From the NCBI GenBank assembly GCA_963920765.1, contig OY987244.1:12526501-12590500 (forward strand): 64,000 nt of DNA, in the 5' to 3' direction. Shown piece by piece: positions 25,202 to 37,882 of the stretch (position 1 is the first letter of the stretch; every line of letters starts with the position of its first letter). A program made the position numbers and the translations under genes. Origin of the DNA: Ulota crispa (lineage: Eukaryota > Streptophyta > Bryopsida > Orthotrichales > Orthotrichaceae). The notes below the pieces were generated by a model. That model ran no database searches and was not told the origin of the DNA. It saw only the letters and a list, made by a program, of their open reading frames with translations.

Positions 25202-25204
25202 AAT

Positions 25205-25910
25205 TAGGTTACCTTACCCTAGAAAGTTACCACATGATTCATTGTTTGACCACTTGGAGGTGCACACAACTCTCTAGATTCTATAATTTCACATGGTTTA
25301 CAACATGAATGTCACTATTTTATTTTTTTCTTATTGTCATTGTTGTTGCCAAGTCCTTTAAATTTTGTTTATTGTAGAAATTATTGATGAAAATTATTGT
25401 ATTTATATAGTGTAGAATGTCAAGAAATAAGTATGGGGCAACCTAAATGCACTATTTGGTGTAGTGACTCGACACTTGTCCATGTGAAGGCTCATGCAAC
25501 TCTTTAGATATTAAGATTTCACATGATTTACAACCACAATGTTGTTAGTTTTTTTTCCACATTTTTGTTGTTGTTGTCTCGCTTTTCTATTAAAAAATTT
25601 GTAATAATTATTGCTGAAAATTACTATAAGTATTTACATATTGTTAAATGTTGAGAAATTAATGTGAGGCAACCTAAATGCAATATTTAGTTTGATCTCC
25701 CCGCTTGCGTTCTCTACACTAAATAGTGCATTTAGGTTGTCTTATGCTAACTACTTGATGGTTTACACTATATAAATATTTAATAATATAGTAAATTAAT
25801 TAGTGTCATTCACATTATAAACTATGTGAAAATCCTAGTATCTAGAGAGTTGCATGCACCTCCAAGTGGCCAAGTGATGAGTCATGAGGTAACTGTTTAG
25901 GTAATGTTTG
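25205..25910. repeat. Foldback repeat with repeated AACCTAAATGCACTATT blocks
   Basis: The left arm (GTTACCACATGA, CCACTTGGAGGTGCA, CTCTCTAGAT) recurs inverted at 25715-25905, and part of it is repeated directly at about 25430-25690. The phrase AACCTAAATGCACTATT also occurs at 22506-22530 (inverted) and 26183-26200. It is non-coding. Confidence 0.55.
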
Positions 25911-26147
25911 GGGAGAACCAACAATTAGCTTATTGTTGTCAATCGGTTGAAATTGCAAAAAATCCAATTGAAACTTGAAATTACCAAATAAAAAAACCGG
26001 CTATTTTTCTCCAAAAGTCTAATTGTAGTATATTATAATATATTTATAAATGTTTCACATAAAATAAGTTCATGCTAGTGAAAATCTGGTTAAAATTGGG
26101 AAATGCCAGATTTTAGCTGGTGAAGCTAAAATTTCTCCCCGAACATT
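25903..26147. repeat. Short inverted-repeat element, about 245 bp
   Basis: The ends are AATGTTTGGGGAGAA and its inverse TTCTCCCCGAACATT. TTTAGGTA occurs just outside both ends, though four extra bases on the right make it an imperfect target duplication. Confidence 0.5.
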
Positions 26148-26230
26148 GTTTTTAGGTAAAGCAACCTAATTGATAAGGCAACCTAAATGCACTATCTAGT
26201 GTAGAGTTTCCATCGGGGAAATTTTTTGCA

Positions 26231-26480
26231 TTAACCCCTGAGCGCCCGATAGACATTACAATGTCTCTCAAAAAGTTAGGTCAACTCCATTTTTACTAAT
26301 GTAATCTTACTGCACGTTCGGTGAAACCACTTCCAATTGAGTCCAATATGATGAAGATGCTTTTCACTAACAATTCATATGATCCAATCTTGTGGATTTT
26401 ATTTTTCAATCCACAAGGGCACTTTGATTGCACACAAGCCAAGCTTTTTTTCGTTTCAACTCTGGGCACTCAGGGGTTAA
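26231..26480. repeat. TTAA-flanked MITE, 250 bp
   Basis: The left end is TTAACCCCTGAGCGCCC and the right end, inverted, is TTAACCCCTGAGTGCCC. It has clean TTAA flanks on both sides. Confidence 0.8.
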
Positions 26481-26706
26481 CAATAGTTGGAACCAATTAG
26501 TGTTGGCAAATGTCTCAAAAAAAATTAAAAAAAGCTTAAATTTGAAATTGAGCACATTTTCTAGAGTTTTATTTAGCAGCTTCAGCTAATTTACTGAAAT
26601 CATATTTGATACTACTGGAGCCAATAATGAAACCCCGAGGAACGTGGTAGACATGCAAGAATCTTGGGGCTAACTAGGTTGACGGAGTGACTACCGTAGG
26701 CCATTT

Positions 26707-26810
26707 CCCCAAATTGGATGAGCCTTTTCCCCAAATTGGATGAGCCTTTTCCACAAATTGGATGAGCCTTTTCCACAAATTGGATGAGCCTTTTCCACAA
26801 ATTGGATGAG
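26707..26810. repeat. 22-bp minisatellite, five copies
   Basis: The unit is CCACAAATTGG plus ATGAGCCTTTT. The first two copies have CCCC in place of CCAC. Copies are otherwise nearly identical, suggesting recent expansion or homogenisation. Confidence 0.9.
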
Positions 26811-26920
26811 CGGGGTTGAAAGTTCTCAAATCTTTGGGATGAGTACCTTTTCTTGTTTTGGATGACTCTTTGCAAATGGGCGTCGACAATGAAACTTTCG
26901 ATTTGGTTTATAAATGTTGT

Positions 26921-27839
26921 TTAGCCCCTAAAATTCTTTCATGTTTAGGGGCCCAAAACTGCTTCAAAATACTAGTCCCCAAATCAAGATCAAAATTTTC
27001 ATTGAAATTTACTTTTTAACAAATCCAACCGTAGGATTCTTTGGTTGACTTGCACAAGTACATTGTTCCAAAATTTTAGAATGAATATCCCCACCAATTG
27101 CAAGATCAATGTGCTTAAATTTCAAAATTTAGGCTTTTCTAGTCCTTCTAGAACATGAAGTTTTTTTTTCAAACTTTTTAAAGAATAACACGTATGTTGT
27201 ATTTCTTGTGCAATTTTAGCAATATGTAGGAAAATGGGTTGAAAGTATATTAAAAAAAGTTAACTAAAAAAAATTTGGGATTCATTTTTACAAAAATTGT
27301 AAAGTGAAAGGTATTGATGAATGAAAGATATAACTATTATGCTAATAAGTTTTGGAAGAATTTGAAAATTGTTGATCCCAATGGTGAGAATGCTCTAACA
27401 AACAGTTAATAACTATAGTTTTCATTTTCATTTGAAAATTTTCAAAATTGAGAGTAAAAGATAACTTTATATATTTTTCTACCCTCTTCCTTACCTTCAT
27501 TGCTTACAAAAGAAAACTCCTTTTAACTCTTACCTCATTATTTGGATTTGAGTGATTCAGTTTTTTTTTGAGTAGGTATCAATCTATACAATTCTACAAA
27601 TAAAAAAATAAAAAATAAAAAAATATTTTTTGCTGCCCAGTTTGACATTGAAATTGAAAAAACCTTCTAACTTTTGCATTACTTATCGGAATGACATGAA
27701 ATAAAACTCCATGTGTAGATTATGATGAGTAGCATCCATCCTAAAAATTTCATGAAAAATTTCCAAATTATGAAATCAACAGAGGCTGCCCAAGTTCTCA
27801 TAAAGCCCAAAGTGGGCTCTTTGGTCCTTTAGGGGTTAA
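26921..27839. repeat. TTAA-flanked MITE, 919 bp
   Basis: The left end is worn (TTAGCCCCTAAAATTC); the right end, inverted, is TTAACCCCTAAAGGACC. It belongs to the 930-bp class and shares its right TTAA with the next element. Confidence 0.65.
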
Positions 27840-28371
27840 CCCCGAAATGCGCAAGGGGTAAGGGCAAAACAAAAATGTATTACAAAATGATACTTATGTA
27901 ACTTTGATGAAATTTGCTTCAAAAGAGGAAACAAGAATCATGATGTTTAGTAATTATCCATGCAATCAAACATTCAAAAAAAGTGTTGGATTTCTATTTA
28001 ATGAATTTAGAAGCATTTACCTTTTAGTATTCACCAAAATTACAAATTTTATTCATAGAATTTGGAATATGGTGTCATTGATTAAAAATAAACATAATAT
28101 TCTACTTTTCAAAAAAAATTCTTTTTGAAGGAGAGAACATATTAGTTTCTCAAAATAGTAAATTTTATAACACTAGCAAATATTGAAGTGCTTGTCTTTG
28201 AAAATTTCTCCTTGATGGAGTTTAACTTGGATTGACATGATTCAAGTTGGGCTAGAAAGTATACTTCATTATATATTTAAAAGTTTTTTTAATTTAAAAA
28301 AAACCATCTTGGGCAACCTATGAAAAACGGGCATCAACTAGAAAATGGTCAATTGAGCGCTTAGGGGTTAT
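27836..28371. repeat. TTAA-flanked MITE, 536 bp
   Basis: The left end is TTAACCCCGAAATGCGC. The right end, inverted, is ATAACCCCTAAGCGCTC, its outer TTAA mutated to TTAT. It is the same subfamily as 7580-8102. Confidence 0.7.
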
Positions 28372-29277
28372 GTATAGGTTAATGTAGGATCCAAAAAGAA
28401 ATTAATATTGGAAGTTTTAATGTTCTACTCAACTATTTATCCCCTAAAGCACTAAACACCCTTTTCTTTGGCAACATAGCAATTTTGGGCAACTCACTAC
28501 CAACAGGGTTTTCATTTTCTTTCTTTGAAGTTTACACACATGATGTGTTCAAGGAGTAGCTTTGAGGCCCAACAACTTTCATAACTTTTGACTTCATGGT
28601 TCAAAAGTTTTTGCATGATATGTAGTTTTCTTTGCTCACTGGGCAGCCAAAAAACTTCTTTAAAAATTACATTTTTTGAATATTGTTTTTTGAAATTGGT
28701 TATTTAGATTTATACATACTTGGGAAGCTTTGAATCATTCCATTTTGATCACTGAGATGAAAATTATGAGGGGATTTTGTTTGAGGGCAATCATGGATTC
28801 TCTACTCTAAAATAAACTTCAAGTCCATTAATTTACTCAATCTCCAATATTTTAGAAAAAAAACAAAACAAAAAAATGCAAATTGTTTATCACAACATTA
28901 TTACCATTGGGATTGGAATTTTTTTCATTTCCATAATTTAGTTCTTAACAATTTAGTGGTTTGAATCATTCTCTACTTCATTTTCTTACTATTGTTCCCA
29001 TGTGTTTTACAATTCCAAATGATTTGAAAATTTTCAAGTATGTACCCAATTTGCTTTGAAGAATAAATCCAAAAAATTACAATCATTATGGAGTTTTTTT
29101 CATACAAATATGACCTTGTGAAATGCAACTGCTCGGATTTTTGTAGAGATAAAAAATGGCTTTTTGTCAATTCAAACTCAAATATCTTACATTCTATATG
29201 GTGAAAACTCCTGAATTTTTTTCACATCTTTTGATACTACACTAATAATGGTATTTAGTGTTGGCAACACTAATTAC

Positions 29278-29923
29278 AAAGGGGAACTTGCAAAATGAGT
29301 AACAAAAAGGAAAGATATTACAATTTGGGTAACTGTTTGAATGTAATTACAATTTGGGTAACAAAATCCAATTACCTCAACGAGTTTGGCAAGGGAATTG
29401 ATATATGTACCACCCCTTTTCAATGATTCTACCACACCTACTGTATATGGCTGATATTTGCAATATTAAAGTTGGTGTGGAATCAGGAAAAAACATCATT
29501 AATTTAAAAATACAACTTGACATAGACATTACAACTTCAATTTTGTTTTTTAGCTTCAGATTCCGCTCATAGTGTCAATTAAAAGATCTAAATTATGCTT
29601 AGTTTAATTTAGATCTTTTAATTGGTAATGTGAGCAAGATCTAGAGCTGTATAAACAAAATTAAAGTTGTAATGTCTATGTCAAGCTGTATTTTTAAATT
29701 AGTGATGTTCTTTCCTTATTCCACACCTACTTTAATATTGCAAATATTAGCCATATATAGTAGGTTTGGTAGAATCATTGAAAAGGGGTGGTACATACAT
29801 CAATTCCCTTGCCGAACTCGTTGAGGTATTTGGATTTGTTACCCAAATTGTAATTACTTTCAAACAATTACCTAAATTGTAATTTCTTTTCTTTTTGTTA
29901 CTCATTTTGTAATTTCCCCTTTT
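29278..29923. repeat. Large foldback element with arms of about 310 bp
   Basis: GGGGAACTTGCAAAATGAG opens the left arm and CATTTTGTAATTTCCCC closes the right. The arms pair almost throughout; the loop is a few bases near 29598. The inner part (GGGAATTGATATATGTACC) resembles the end of the element at 41560-41971. Confidence 0.8.
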
Positions 29924-30205
29924 TATTACAAAAATTAAATTAAATTCATGAGTTAATATCTAAACAACTATTTGGCGCAAACTACAAACTGGGCTGGATT
30001 GAGTTTGTTCGTTAGATTAAAATCATTGTCACTATTCATTAATGAAAAATGATAAAAATAATCCAAATAACCCAAAAAAATCCAAAAATCCAAAAATTTG
30101 AAAACAAAAAAACAAAAAATTAAAAGTTGCTATAATTTCTTGAAAAATGTCATAACTTTTTTTGTTAAAAAAAAGTTAAATTTTCTTTTAATGTTATAAA
30201 ATGAT

Positions 30206-30632
30206 GTTCCCAACGTTCCCAAAGAAGTTCCCAAAGTTCCCATATGACATTCCCAAAGTTCCCACCTGATGTTCCCAAGGTTCCCAAGGTTTCCATTTGA
30301 TGTTCCCAAAGTTCCCATTAACGTTCCCAAAGTTCTCACATGACGTTCCCAAAGTTCTCATAGGATGTTCCCAAAGTTCTCACATGACGTTCCCAAAGTT
30401 CCCACCTAATGTTCCCAAGGTTCCCATTTGATGTTCCCAAAGTTCCCAAGGTTTCCATTTGATGTTCCCAAAGTTCCCATTAACGTTCCCAAAGTTCTCA
30501 CATGACGTTCCCAAAGTTATCATAGGATGTTCCCAAAGTTCTCACATGACGTTCCCAAAGTTCCCACCTAATGTTCCCAAGGTTCCCATTTGATGTTCCC
30601 AAAGTTCTCATAGGACGTTCCCAAAATTCCCA
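30206..30632. repeat. 22-bp minisatellite with higher-order structure
   Basis: About 19 units of GTTCCCAAAGTTCYCA plus a six-base variable tail (such as CATGAC, TAGGAT, CCTAAT). A block containing AAGGTTTCCATTTGATG occurs at 30286 and again about 162 bp later with the same order of variants, so a multi-unit block was duplicated. Confidence 0.9.
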
Positions 30633-30898
30633 TAGTTCGGAGGAGGCAACAAAGAGTGGTGTGCACAAAAAGACGGCAACTCTAAATGCAAACTAGTTGA
30701 AATTTAGAGTGAGTGAAGTTAAAGTGGAGATAACACTATTGGTATCACAACACTAAATACTATTATCAATGTAGTGTAGTACAAGATCTTATTGTTACAT
30801 TTGTCAAAAAATGTTTTTTTTCTAGAATTTGGTACTTATACTAAGAATGGTAGTTTTGGAGCGGTTTTGGTGAAAAATTGAGCTTAATGCTTTTGGGG

Positions 30899-31450
30899 TT
30901 AACCCCTAAACGCCCAATTGACCATTTTCTGGTCGCTGCCCTTTTTTGTGGATTGCCCAAAATGAAAAAGAAAAAAACATTTTTTGAAAAAACTAAAAAT
31001 GTTTTCATATAGGGATCAAGTCTACTTTCCAACCCAATTTGAATCATGTCAATCCAAGTTAAACTCCAGCGTAGAGAAATTTTCAAAGAAAAACACTTCA
31101 ATATTTGCTAGTGTTACAAAATTTACTAATTTGGAACACTAATGATGTTCTCTCCATCAAAAATGTTGCATTTTTGAACTTTCAAATAGAATGTCTATTT
31201 TTAACCAATCATACCAACTTTCAAGTTTTATGAATAAAATTTGTAGTTTTGATGAATATTAAACGATAAATGCTTCTAAATTCATTAAACAAGAGTCCAA
31301 AACTTTTTTTGAATGTTTGACTGTATGGATAATTACTAGATATTATGACTCTTGTTTTCTCTTTTGAAGCAAACTTCATCAAAATTACAAAAATATCATT
31401 TTAGAACGCATTTATGTTTTGCCCTTACCCCTTGGGCATTTAGGGGTTAA
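30899..31450. repeat. TTAA-flanked MITE, 552 bp
   Basis: The left end is TTAACCCCTAAACGCCC and the right end, inverted, is TTAACCCCTAAATGCCC. It shares the TTAA at 30899-30902 with the preceding element. It is close to 7580-8102 in content. Confidence 0.8.
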
Positions 31451-32780
31451 GGACCATCCATGTAATCATGGACGTTCTATGTCTTTGAACATTTGCAGAT
31501 TTCTCCATGTTATGCATGCAGCTATTGTTTTGACTATATATTGCCCAATGTTTTGGAAATATCTCCTTATGTTTGCAAATCCAAACATTTTTCTGGAATA
31601 TTACAAACGGTCCTTGGAAAGTCCATAAGTAGTCAAATATGATATTTTTGATAATCTTAAAACTTTCCGGCAAGAAAACAAGAAGAAAGGATTGAAGATT
31701 TTTGAGACAAAGAGATGTTTTGAAAAGGGAGATTTTGAAATTTAATACGGTGCTCAATATTATGCATTCTTGATTGACTTGTATGAAATCTTAGATTTTA
31801 TCTCTTTGGGTAAATTTTCACAAAAGTAGGAAACGCCAATTCCTGATTTTGTCAAAACTCAATTTACCATTTAATCTTAATCCTAATTGTGTACTAGGTT
31901 TAGGTTTAAATTTTTTGGAAGTTTAATAGAATAAATTTGAGATGATTAGGAGCTTAATTTAGGGTCCATCTCTTGTATTTTAATAAAAAGTTCTGCAACC
32001 TAACTTCAGTATAGTTTTTGTATATTCATGTATGTTTTTTATATGTGTATTTATTATTTTATTTTATTTTTCAAATTTGATTTTAGTAGTTAAAGAGAAT
32101 TCATGAGAATCCCACCTCTCCGATCATTACTGAAGCAATGGATTTTGGTTTAACTTTAGGTACAGATCAAAAAATAAACTGAAACAGCATCTAGCTAAAT
32201 AATAGACTAACATTCCCCATTGATGCACATCTGCAGGATGTCATATTTGACAAAGTTTGAGCATCAAAAGAATAACTAATTAATGAATGGCCATGGAAAC
32301 TAAATCTACTTCAAATCATTTACATAATTCAAATTCAAATTCTTCAAGCATGAACTAATCTCTTGTTAAGAAATCTCTGCATGCAAATTGTAGGGATTAA
32401 AATTTACAATATTATGTTTTATATGTTCATTTATTGGAAGGACTTTTACGGACAATTGCTATTTTGTGAGTGTAAAATGGTGAGCATGTGAGTGGTGAGT
32501 CAAGTTTTGGTGAGTAGGAATCAATTTTGATCTCAAAATCAATGAAAAAACTCTAAAAAGGTAACTTTTTCAAAAGATAAAAATTTGAAATGCACAATTA
32601 TTGGGTCCCATGTACATGATTATAGGTGAAATTGATTTTTTTGTCAAAAAATCTAAGCTCACGGCTCACAAAATAGCATTACCCAAATGATACTCAAGCT
32701 TTTGCATAGGAATATGCTCAATCACAAATATCACAAGAAAAATAATCTTTATCTAGTTGTAGTTTAGTTTTAAAAACTTT
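31451..32780. other. AT-rich intergenic DNA
   Basis: No supported feature. Two opposed frames at 31419-31757 overlap each other and show no motif. Confidence 0.4.
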
Positions 32781-33132
32781 GGGAATCTACAAATAAGGGC
32801 ACAAAAACAAACAAAAATTTAAAGATAGGGGCACAATTTCAAAATAATTACAAATAGGGGCACAATTTCAAGAAAATAATATGTAAGTTTTTGTAAAATT
32901 TTAGTTTGGACATTGGTTGATTTAGTTACATCACATTTAATGTCAGCTAACTTTCAAAAAACTTAGAGATCTCTCCAGACCAAGCTTAAATTAAAAAAAA
33001 GACACTAAAGGGGTCTTGAAATTATGCCCTATTTACAATTAGTTTGAAGTTGTGTCGCTATTTGTGATTATTTTGAAACTGTGCCCATATTTGTAGTAAT
33101 TTTTGTTTTTGTGCCCCCGTTTGTAAATTCCC
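32781..33132. repeat. Inverted-repeat element, 352 bp
   Basis: The left end reads GGGAATCTACAAATAAGGGC and the right end, inverted, GGGAATTTACAAACGGGGGC. Inside, GATAGGGGCACAATTTC-like blocks repeat. A second copy begins at 63805. The flanks are A-rich, so a target duplication cannot be judged. Confidence 0.7.
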
Positions 33133-34796
33133 AAAAAAAGATTCAATTCTTGAAATCATACAGACAACAATGGAGAATTCTTTTAGAACCGGGTAAACGA
33201 TATCTTTGTATTTGAAAATTTCTTGTTGTGCACCACAATTTAGTAAAGCATATTATTTTGCATACTATGAAGACATGTACAATACATTGAATCAAGCAAT
33301 ATAGGTTAAACTTAAGTTAATATCAAAAAGCGATCTCTATATCATTCATATTAATCATGTTAAAAGGAAAAAAACCTAAAGCTCAATTTATATCATTCAA
33401 AAATATGATAACTTCTTAGTAAATGAGCGTCATTGGCTATTTTTATGAAGATATAATAGTAGTATTGAGTATTTTTTTTTGTTAAGTTATAGTTGAAACT
33501 TGAAAATAGTTGTTAGTAAGGGAAAAAAAAATTTGAAATAAATTTAATGTTTAACAAAAATTGTAGTAAATTTTTTTGTTTTATCTAATTTATCATATCA
33601 TCTATTCATATCAATCTAGAATTATAAGTAATACAAGCCCCTTCTTCAATAACCCAAAGTAGGAAATTACACAATGATAGGTGTTAAAAAAATACTTGGT
33701 GTTTGCACCTATTTCCATATTTTTTACAAGCTGACCCCCCGATTCTATGAGTTCCACTCTCATTCAGAAAGGGACTTACCACATAATGTTATGTAAGTGA
33801 CCTTTGTACAAATAAGATTGCGCTAAAATTAAATCAAACAACATTAACATTTAGATCGTGCTTTCAATTTTTTTAAATGTGCACGTGTATCTAAAAATTT
33901 ATACATTTATCCACAATAAAAATAATACACCAATATCCAAAGTACAATTGATATTGAAATGCATGAGTACAAGCCCAATTGCATATTTTCCCTAGTTTTG
34001 ATTAAAAAATCAAACTTTAAACACTTTGGAACTATGAATTTATTTTTTTATTTTGTATTAATTGTAAGTAACAAGACCATTTTAAAATGTTGTAAGCGTA
34101 CAGCTCAACATTTGTGCTGTATCTTGGTGAAACAATTCAAAAACAATATTCCTATATTTCAATTAGTTGAGATACAAAACAACAAAATAGATTGAATTCT
34201 CAAATATTTTAGTGTAGTTGTATTTAGTTTTCTTGCATTTACCTATCTATATAACAAAATTTGATTGGCGAAACTTTTGCCGTGTGGGTGAAAAATGCAT
34301 GGGTAAAAGAAAAAACGTTTATATATAAATTGGATTAAGTACGTGGATAAAAAAACTGCATGGATGAAAAACAAAATAAATATGTTTCATAGAAAATAGT
34401 GGCGATCTTTTTATTATATGGGTAAATAACCGCATGGATCAAAAAACTTTGTGGATAAAAACAAAAAAAACAAAATTTCTACGCGTGGGTAAAACAATGT
34501 TTTACCATTTGGGCAAAGAACAAAAGATGGTGTGTGTAATTGGACCTAAAATTGGAGATTGTGCAAAATTAGGCTTAAAATTGGACCGCTTGGAAAAAAC
34601 ATATATTGTTTTTTAAAGCAACGGAAATACTTTGTGTGGTTAAGCTTGAAATTATATTGTGTCCCGTCAAACCAACTGGTACCTATACTAGTTTAGATAT
34701 GATATGAAGAAAAATCAAAAGGAAAAGAATAAGGAAAAGAATAAGGAAAAAACCAAAGAACATGATATAACAACACAAAAGAATAAGAATAAAAAA
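33133..34796. other. AT-rich intergenic DNA
   Basis: No supported feature. 34260-34480 holds loosely repeated GTGGGTAAAA / GCATGGATAAAA phrases, and 34697-34760 an A/G-rich stretch. Confidence 0.35.
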
Positions 34797-35342
34797 TAGG
34801 GAATATATCAAAAATATCCCTCAATTCTTTCAAAATATCAAATATACCCTTGTATTATTTGAAATGTCAAAAATACCCTTGGCTTTGAGTAGAAATATCA
34901 ATAATAGCTCTAGTTCTTTGAGACCCTCAATTATTATGAAATATCAAATAAACCCTTGTATTCTTTTAATTATAAAAAATATGCTTAACTCTCTTGTGCA
35001 TTTGTTTGAGTTTTTTTGTAAATACTTGGATGATAATGGAAAATACAAAAACTAAATGTAAGTTGAATGCAAGCCAAATCTTGAAAGCATGCTCTTTAAG
35101 CTCTATATAGGGTGTTTCCATGTGAATTTATTGTGATAAAAGCCATTGCAATGATTACATAGTAATTTTTGTTGTTGTTTAGATATTTTAAAAAATTGTA
35201 ATAAAGATGCAAAAAAAACTAGATAACTAAGGATATAATTGATGTTCCTACACAAAGCCAAGGGTATTTTTGATATTTCAGATAATATAAGGGTATATCT
35301 GATATTTTGAAAGAATTGAGGGGTTTTTCGATATTTTCCCTA
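34797..35342. repeat. Foldback element, about 546 bp
   Basis: The left end is TAGGGAATATATCAAAAATA and the right end, inverted, TAGGGAAAATATCGAAAAAC. The arms pair for about 90 bp. TAAAAAATA lies outside the left GGG and TAAAAAAATA outside the right CCC, a possible 9-bp duplication with one added A. Confidence 0.7.
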
Positions 35343-35767
35343 AAAAAATACAAATATCTTTGGCAAGTGAAAAAGCATGCCAACAAGGCAAAGCTACACT
35401 TCCAAATGTCTTTCTTTCCATTTAATTACACGGAGGTGACAAGCAACTGAATTTTTGGAAAACCATGAGATCCTAACCCATTTCAAGAGTCAAGTTGAAT
35501 TGACCTCCTCATTTGTGTTAGTGCCGTGAGGCTAGTGGGGATTTCCCAAATAGATTATGTGAATCTGAAAGACAAGGGGATTGAAAAATGTCAAGACTGA
35601 CCTCCTCATTGCCCCTTGCATGAATGGATGGGTAGAGGGGTTTTGTTTAGTGTGCCAAAGTTCTTGCCAAAGTTTCACTTTTTTTATGGGCAAGGGTGAA
35701 ATTAAAAACTATTTTGGAGTTATTTGTCTTTTTAGGATTCCCAAACTAAATTTAGGTTTTTGTCCCA
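35343..35767. other. Intergenic DNA
   Basis: No gene or repeat border recognised. Confidence 0.4.
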
Positions 35768-36010
35768 TTAACTCCTAAGCGCTCCATTGACGGGATCTTG
35801 TCATTTGGGATCCCAAGTTGATCTCACATTTTCTCTCGATCCGTACTGTGAAAAAAGTCCTGGTAGGTCCCCATCAGCAAAGAAGGTAGTTCTTTTTTAG
35901 ATCTACGGTCACTTTTTTTGGATGTAATTTTCCAAGCCGTGGTGGCCATTAAACCCCCCCCCCCCATTTTCTCCTAAACCCTAAAACAACTCCGGGCGCT
36001 CACAAGTTAA
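35768..36010. repeat. TTAA-flanked MITE, 243 bp
   Basis: The left end is TTAACTCCTAAGCGC and the right end, inverted, TTAACTTGTGAGCGCCC. Its interior (a C-run followed by TTTTCTCCTAAACCC) recurs inverted in 60146-60383. Confidence 0.65.
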
Positions 36011-37668
36011 GGACCAGTCAACTAATTTTTGGTCGATTTTACTCTTTTTAGTTGGTAGGGAGAGCATGTCAAGGAATTTGAGGATGTGGCAAAGGGGACA
36101 TGTGTAGGTAACTAGGAACCACATAGCTTAGAACAGAAATCAAGTTTAGTTGAGTTGCCACGTGGTCAGGGCATTGGAAAAACTCAAGAGGTACTCGCTA
36201 CCAAAATACAGGAATGAATGTAGAAAGATGGTCATAATTGCTAAAGAACAAGTACTTGTAAGCCTTTCCAATAATCCAGGTTTTCCCTAAACCCATCATC
36301 ACCATAATGAATAGCCACATGGTCCGTTGAGCAACAAGAAAGAACAACCCATAAAGAAATACGACCCACCGTAGAGACCACCATATGTGTACAAAAATGC
36401 ATACATGCACATTTAAACTTGCCTGCAAACAGAATCAAACATAAAAAAACAATGCATACCCATCAACCATGCGTGACATTCCCATTGGTACGGTTGGATC
36501 TTTTGTAGGCATTTGTATTATTTGTTGGTATGGTTTTCCCCAAAATCCTTGAAAAAGCCTTGCCCACCCCAGAATTGACCACGGTCCTTAACACTTCAAG
36601 GACCACGCAACCATACTTTGGTTGTTGGGAGTGGTTTTTGGCATGTAGGTTAAAATCGCTCAATAATTTGGAATTTGGTCTTGAAGTATGCATGCGACCA
36701 CAAGAATTTTGCATCCATCTAAAAAAATTAACAATGCAATTGGGTATGTGAGTTGATAAATTATGGTGTTTATACGGCATGGCTTCAAAATACGTATCCA
36801 TTTGTTGTCAAAGATGGATCAAAGCAACAACACAATACATCAAGTATGCAAGAAGAATGTCAAATTTCAATTGCACAATTCTAAAAAATTTCAAATTGCT
36901 TAAAAAATACGCTTGTATTGTTTTCATATATGGTAGTAGTATAATTGTAGTATTTGAAGATCTACTAAAATGTTGTTGTCATTTTGGCTTTAAAATTTGT
37001 CATCCTACATTTAAGGCCTATTCTTGATTGTTTTCACAAATTGGATTTTCTAGAATAATTATCAAATTTCTTGTAGAACTGTTTTAGGGTAGCAAAGAAA
37101 GTGGGTTTTTTTTCCCTTTTTGTCCACTTAGCTACACCTTGTGATTGCTATTTTTGTTTATTTTGTGTGAAACTAGTCTTATTGGAAAGGTGGTAAACCG
37201 TGCTTTCTAGAAATGTAAGGCTCTTCTCAATCAAAGCTTGCATGAAAGGTTAACATTCAAAACTAAATAAGAATGAAACACAAGAGATTTTCTGCATATG
37301 GCTTACTCAATCATTATAATATTTCACCTCCAACGATAGATCTAGATGAGATTTTGGTGCTTTACAATAAACAAGGTGTACTTCCCATTTGTACGGTTGG
37401 ATTATTGAAAATGGGTCCATATTTGAGTCAATTCCAAATCTAAGCTTACAATCCCTGTTTTCAATGGATTCTGTGAAAATGGGTGTGATTGTTAAAGGGT
37501 TAATAGGTTAAATCCAAATGTGAATCTAGAATTCTCAATTTCAATCTCCGAGTGGAAAATCTTCAAACTCTCATAATATTTGAAATGTGAAAAGGCATGG
37601 CTTTTTCAACTTGGCTTCACAAACTCACAAAGTAATTGACAAGCTCCTGGCTCTATTCATTTGGTCAT
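36011..37668. other. Intergenic DNA with overlapping open frames
   Basis: 36463-36801 (minus, 112 codons) and 36530-36751 (plus, 73 codons) overlap on opposite strands. Neither shows a motif, so no gene is called. The remainder is AT-rich. Confidence 0.3.
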
Positions 37669-37882
37669 AGATGACATGCTGTTTTGTGGGGCCAAGTAGA
37701 AAATTTTAGCTTTTCATTGGTCACAAAATGTTAGAGTTTCGATATTTACCACCAATAGATTGAATTTGAGAAGGAGAATACCACTCAACAATGTTAAAAT
37801 AAGAACAAATTATTATTTCTACCTAGGTTTGAAAAAACAATTAGAACTTGCCACTTTAATCCCACAAAACGGCATGTCATCT
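37669..37882. repeat. Short inverted-repeat element, 214 bp
   Basis: The ends are AGATGACATGCTGTTTTGTG and its inverse CACAAAACGGCATGTCATCT, with one mismatch. It is non-coding. Confidence 0.6.

Larger units (their letters stand above)
29240..30776. repeat. Nested element with CACTA-like inverted ends
   Basis: The left end is CACTAATAATGGTATTTAGTG and the inverted right end reads CACTACATTG then ATAATAGTATTTAGTG. It interrupts a 930-bp class element and itself contains a foldback and a minisatellite. The CACTA start could be chance; no transposase is present. Confidence 0.5.
28437..30902. repeat. TTAA-flanked MITE split by a nested insertion
   Basis: The left end is TTATCCCCTAAAGCAC and the right end is CTTTTGGGGTTAA. 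The 2466-bp span includes an insert at 29240-30776. Without it the element would be about 929 bp, the normal size of its class. Confidence 0.65.

Noticed and set aside
26707..30632. CRISPR-like arrays at 26707-26810 and 30206-30632
   Set aside because: Units are directly adjacent 22-mers without unique spacers, in a eukaryotic setting: minisatellites.
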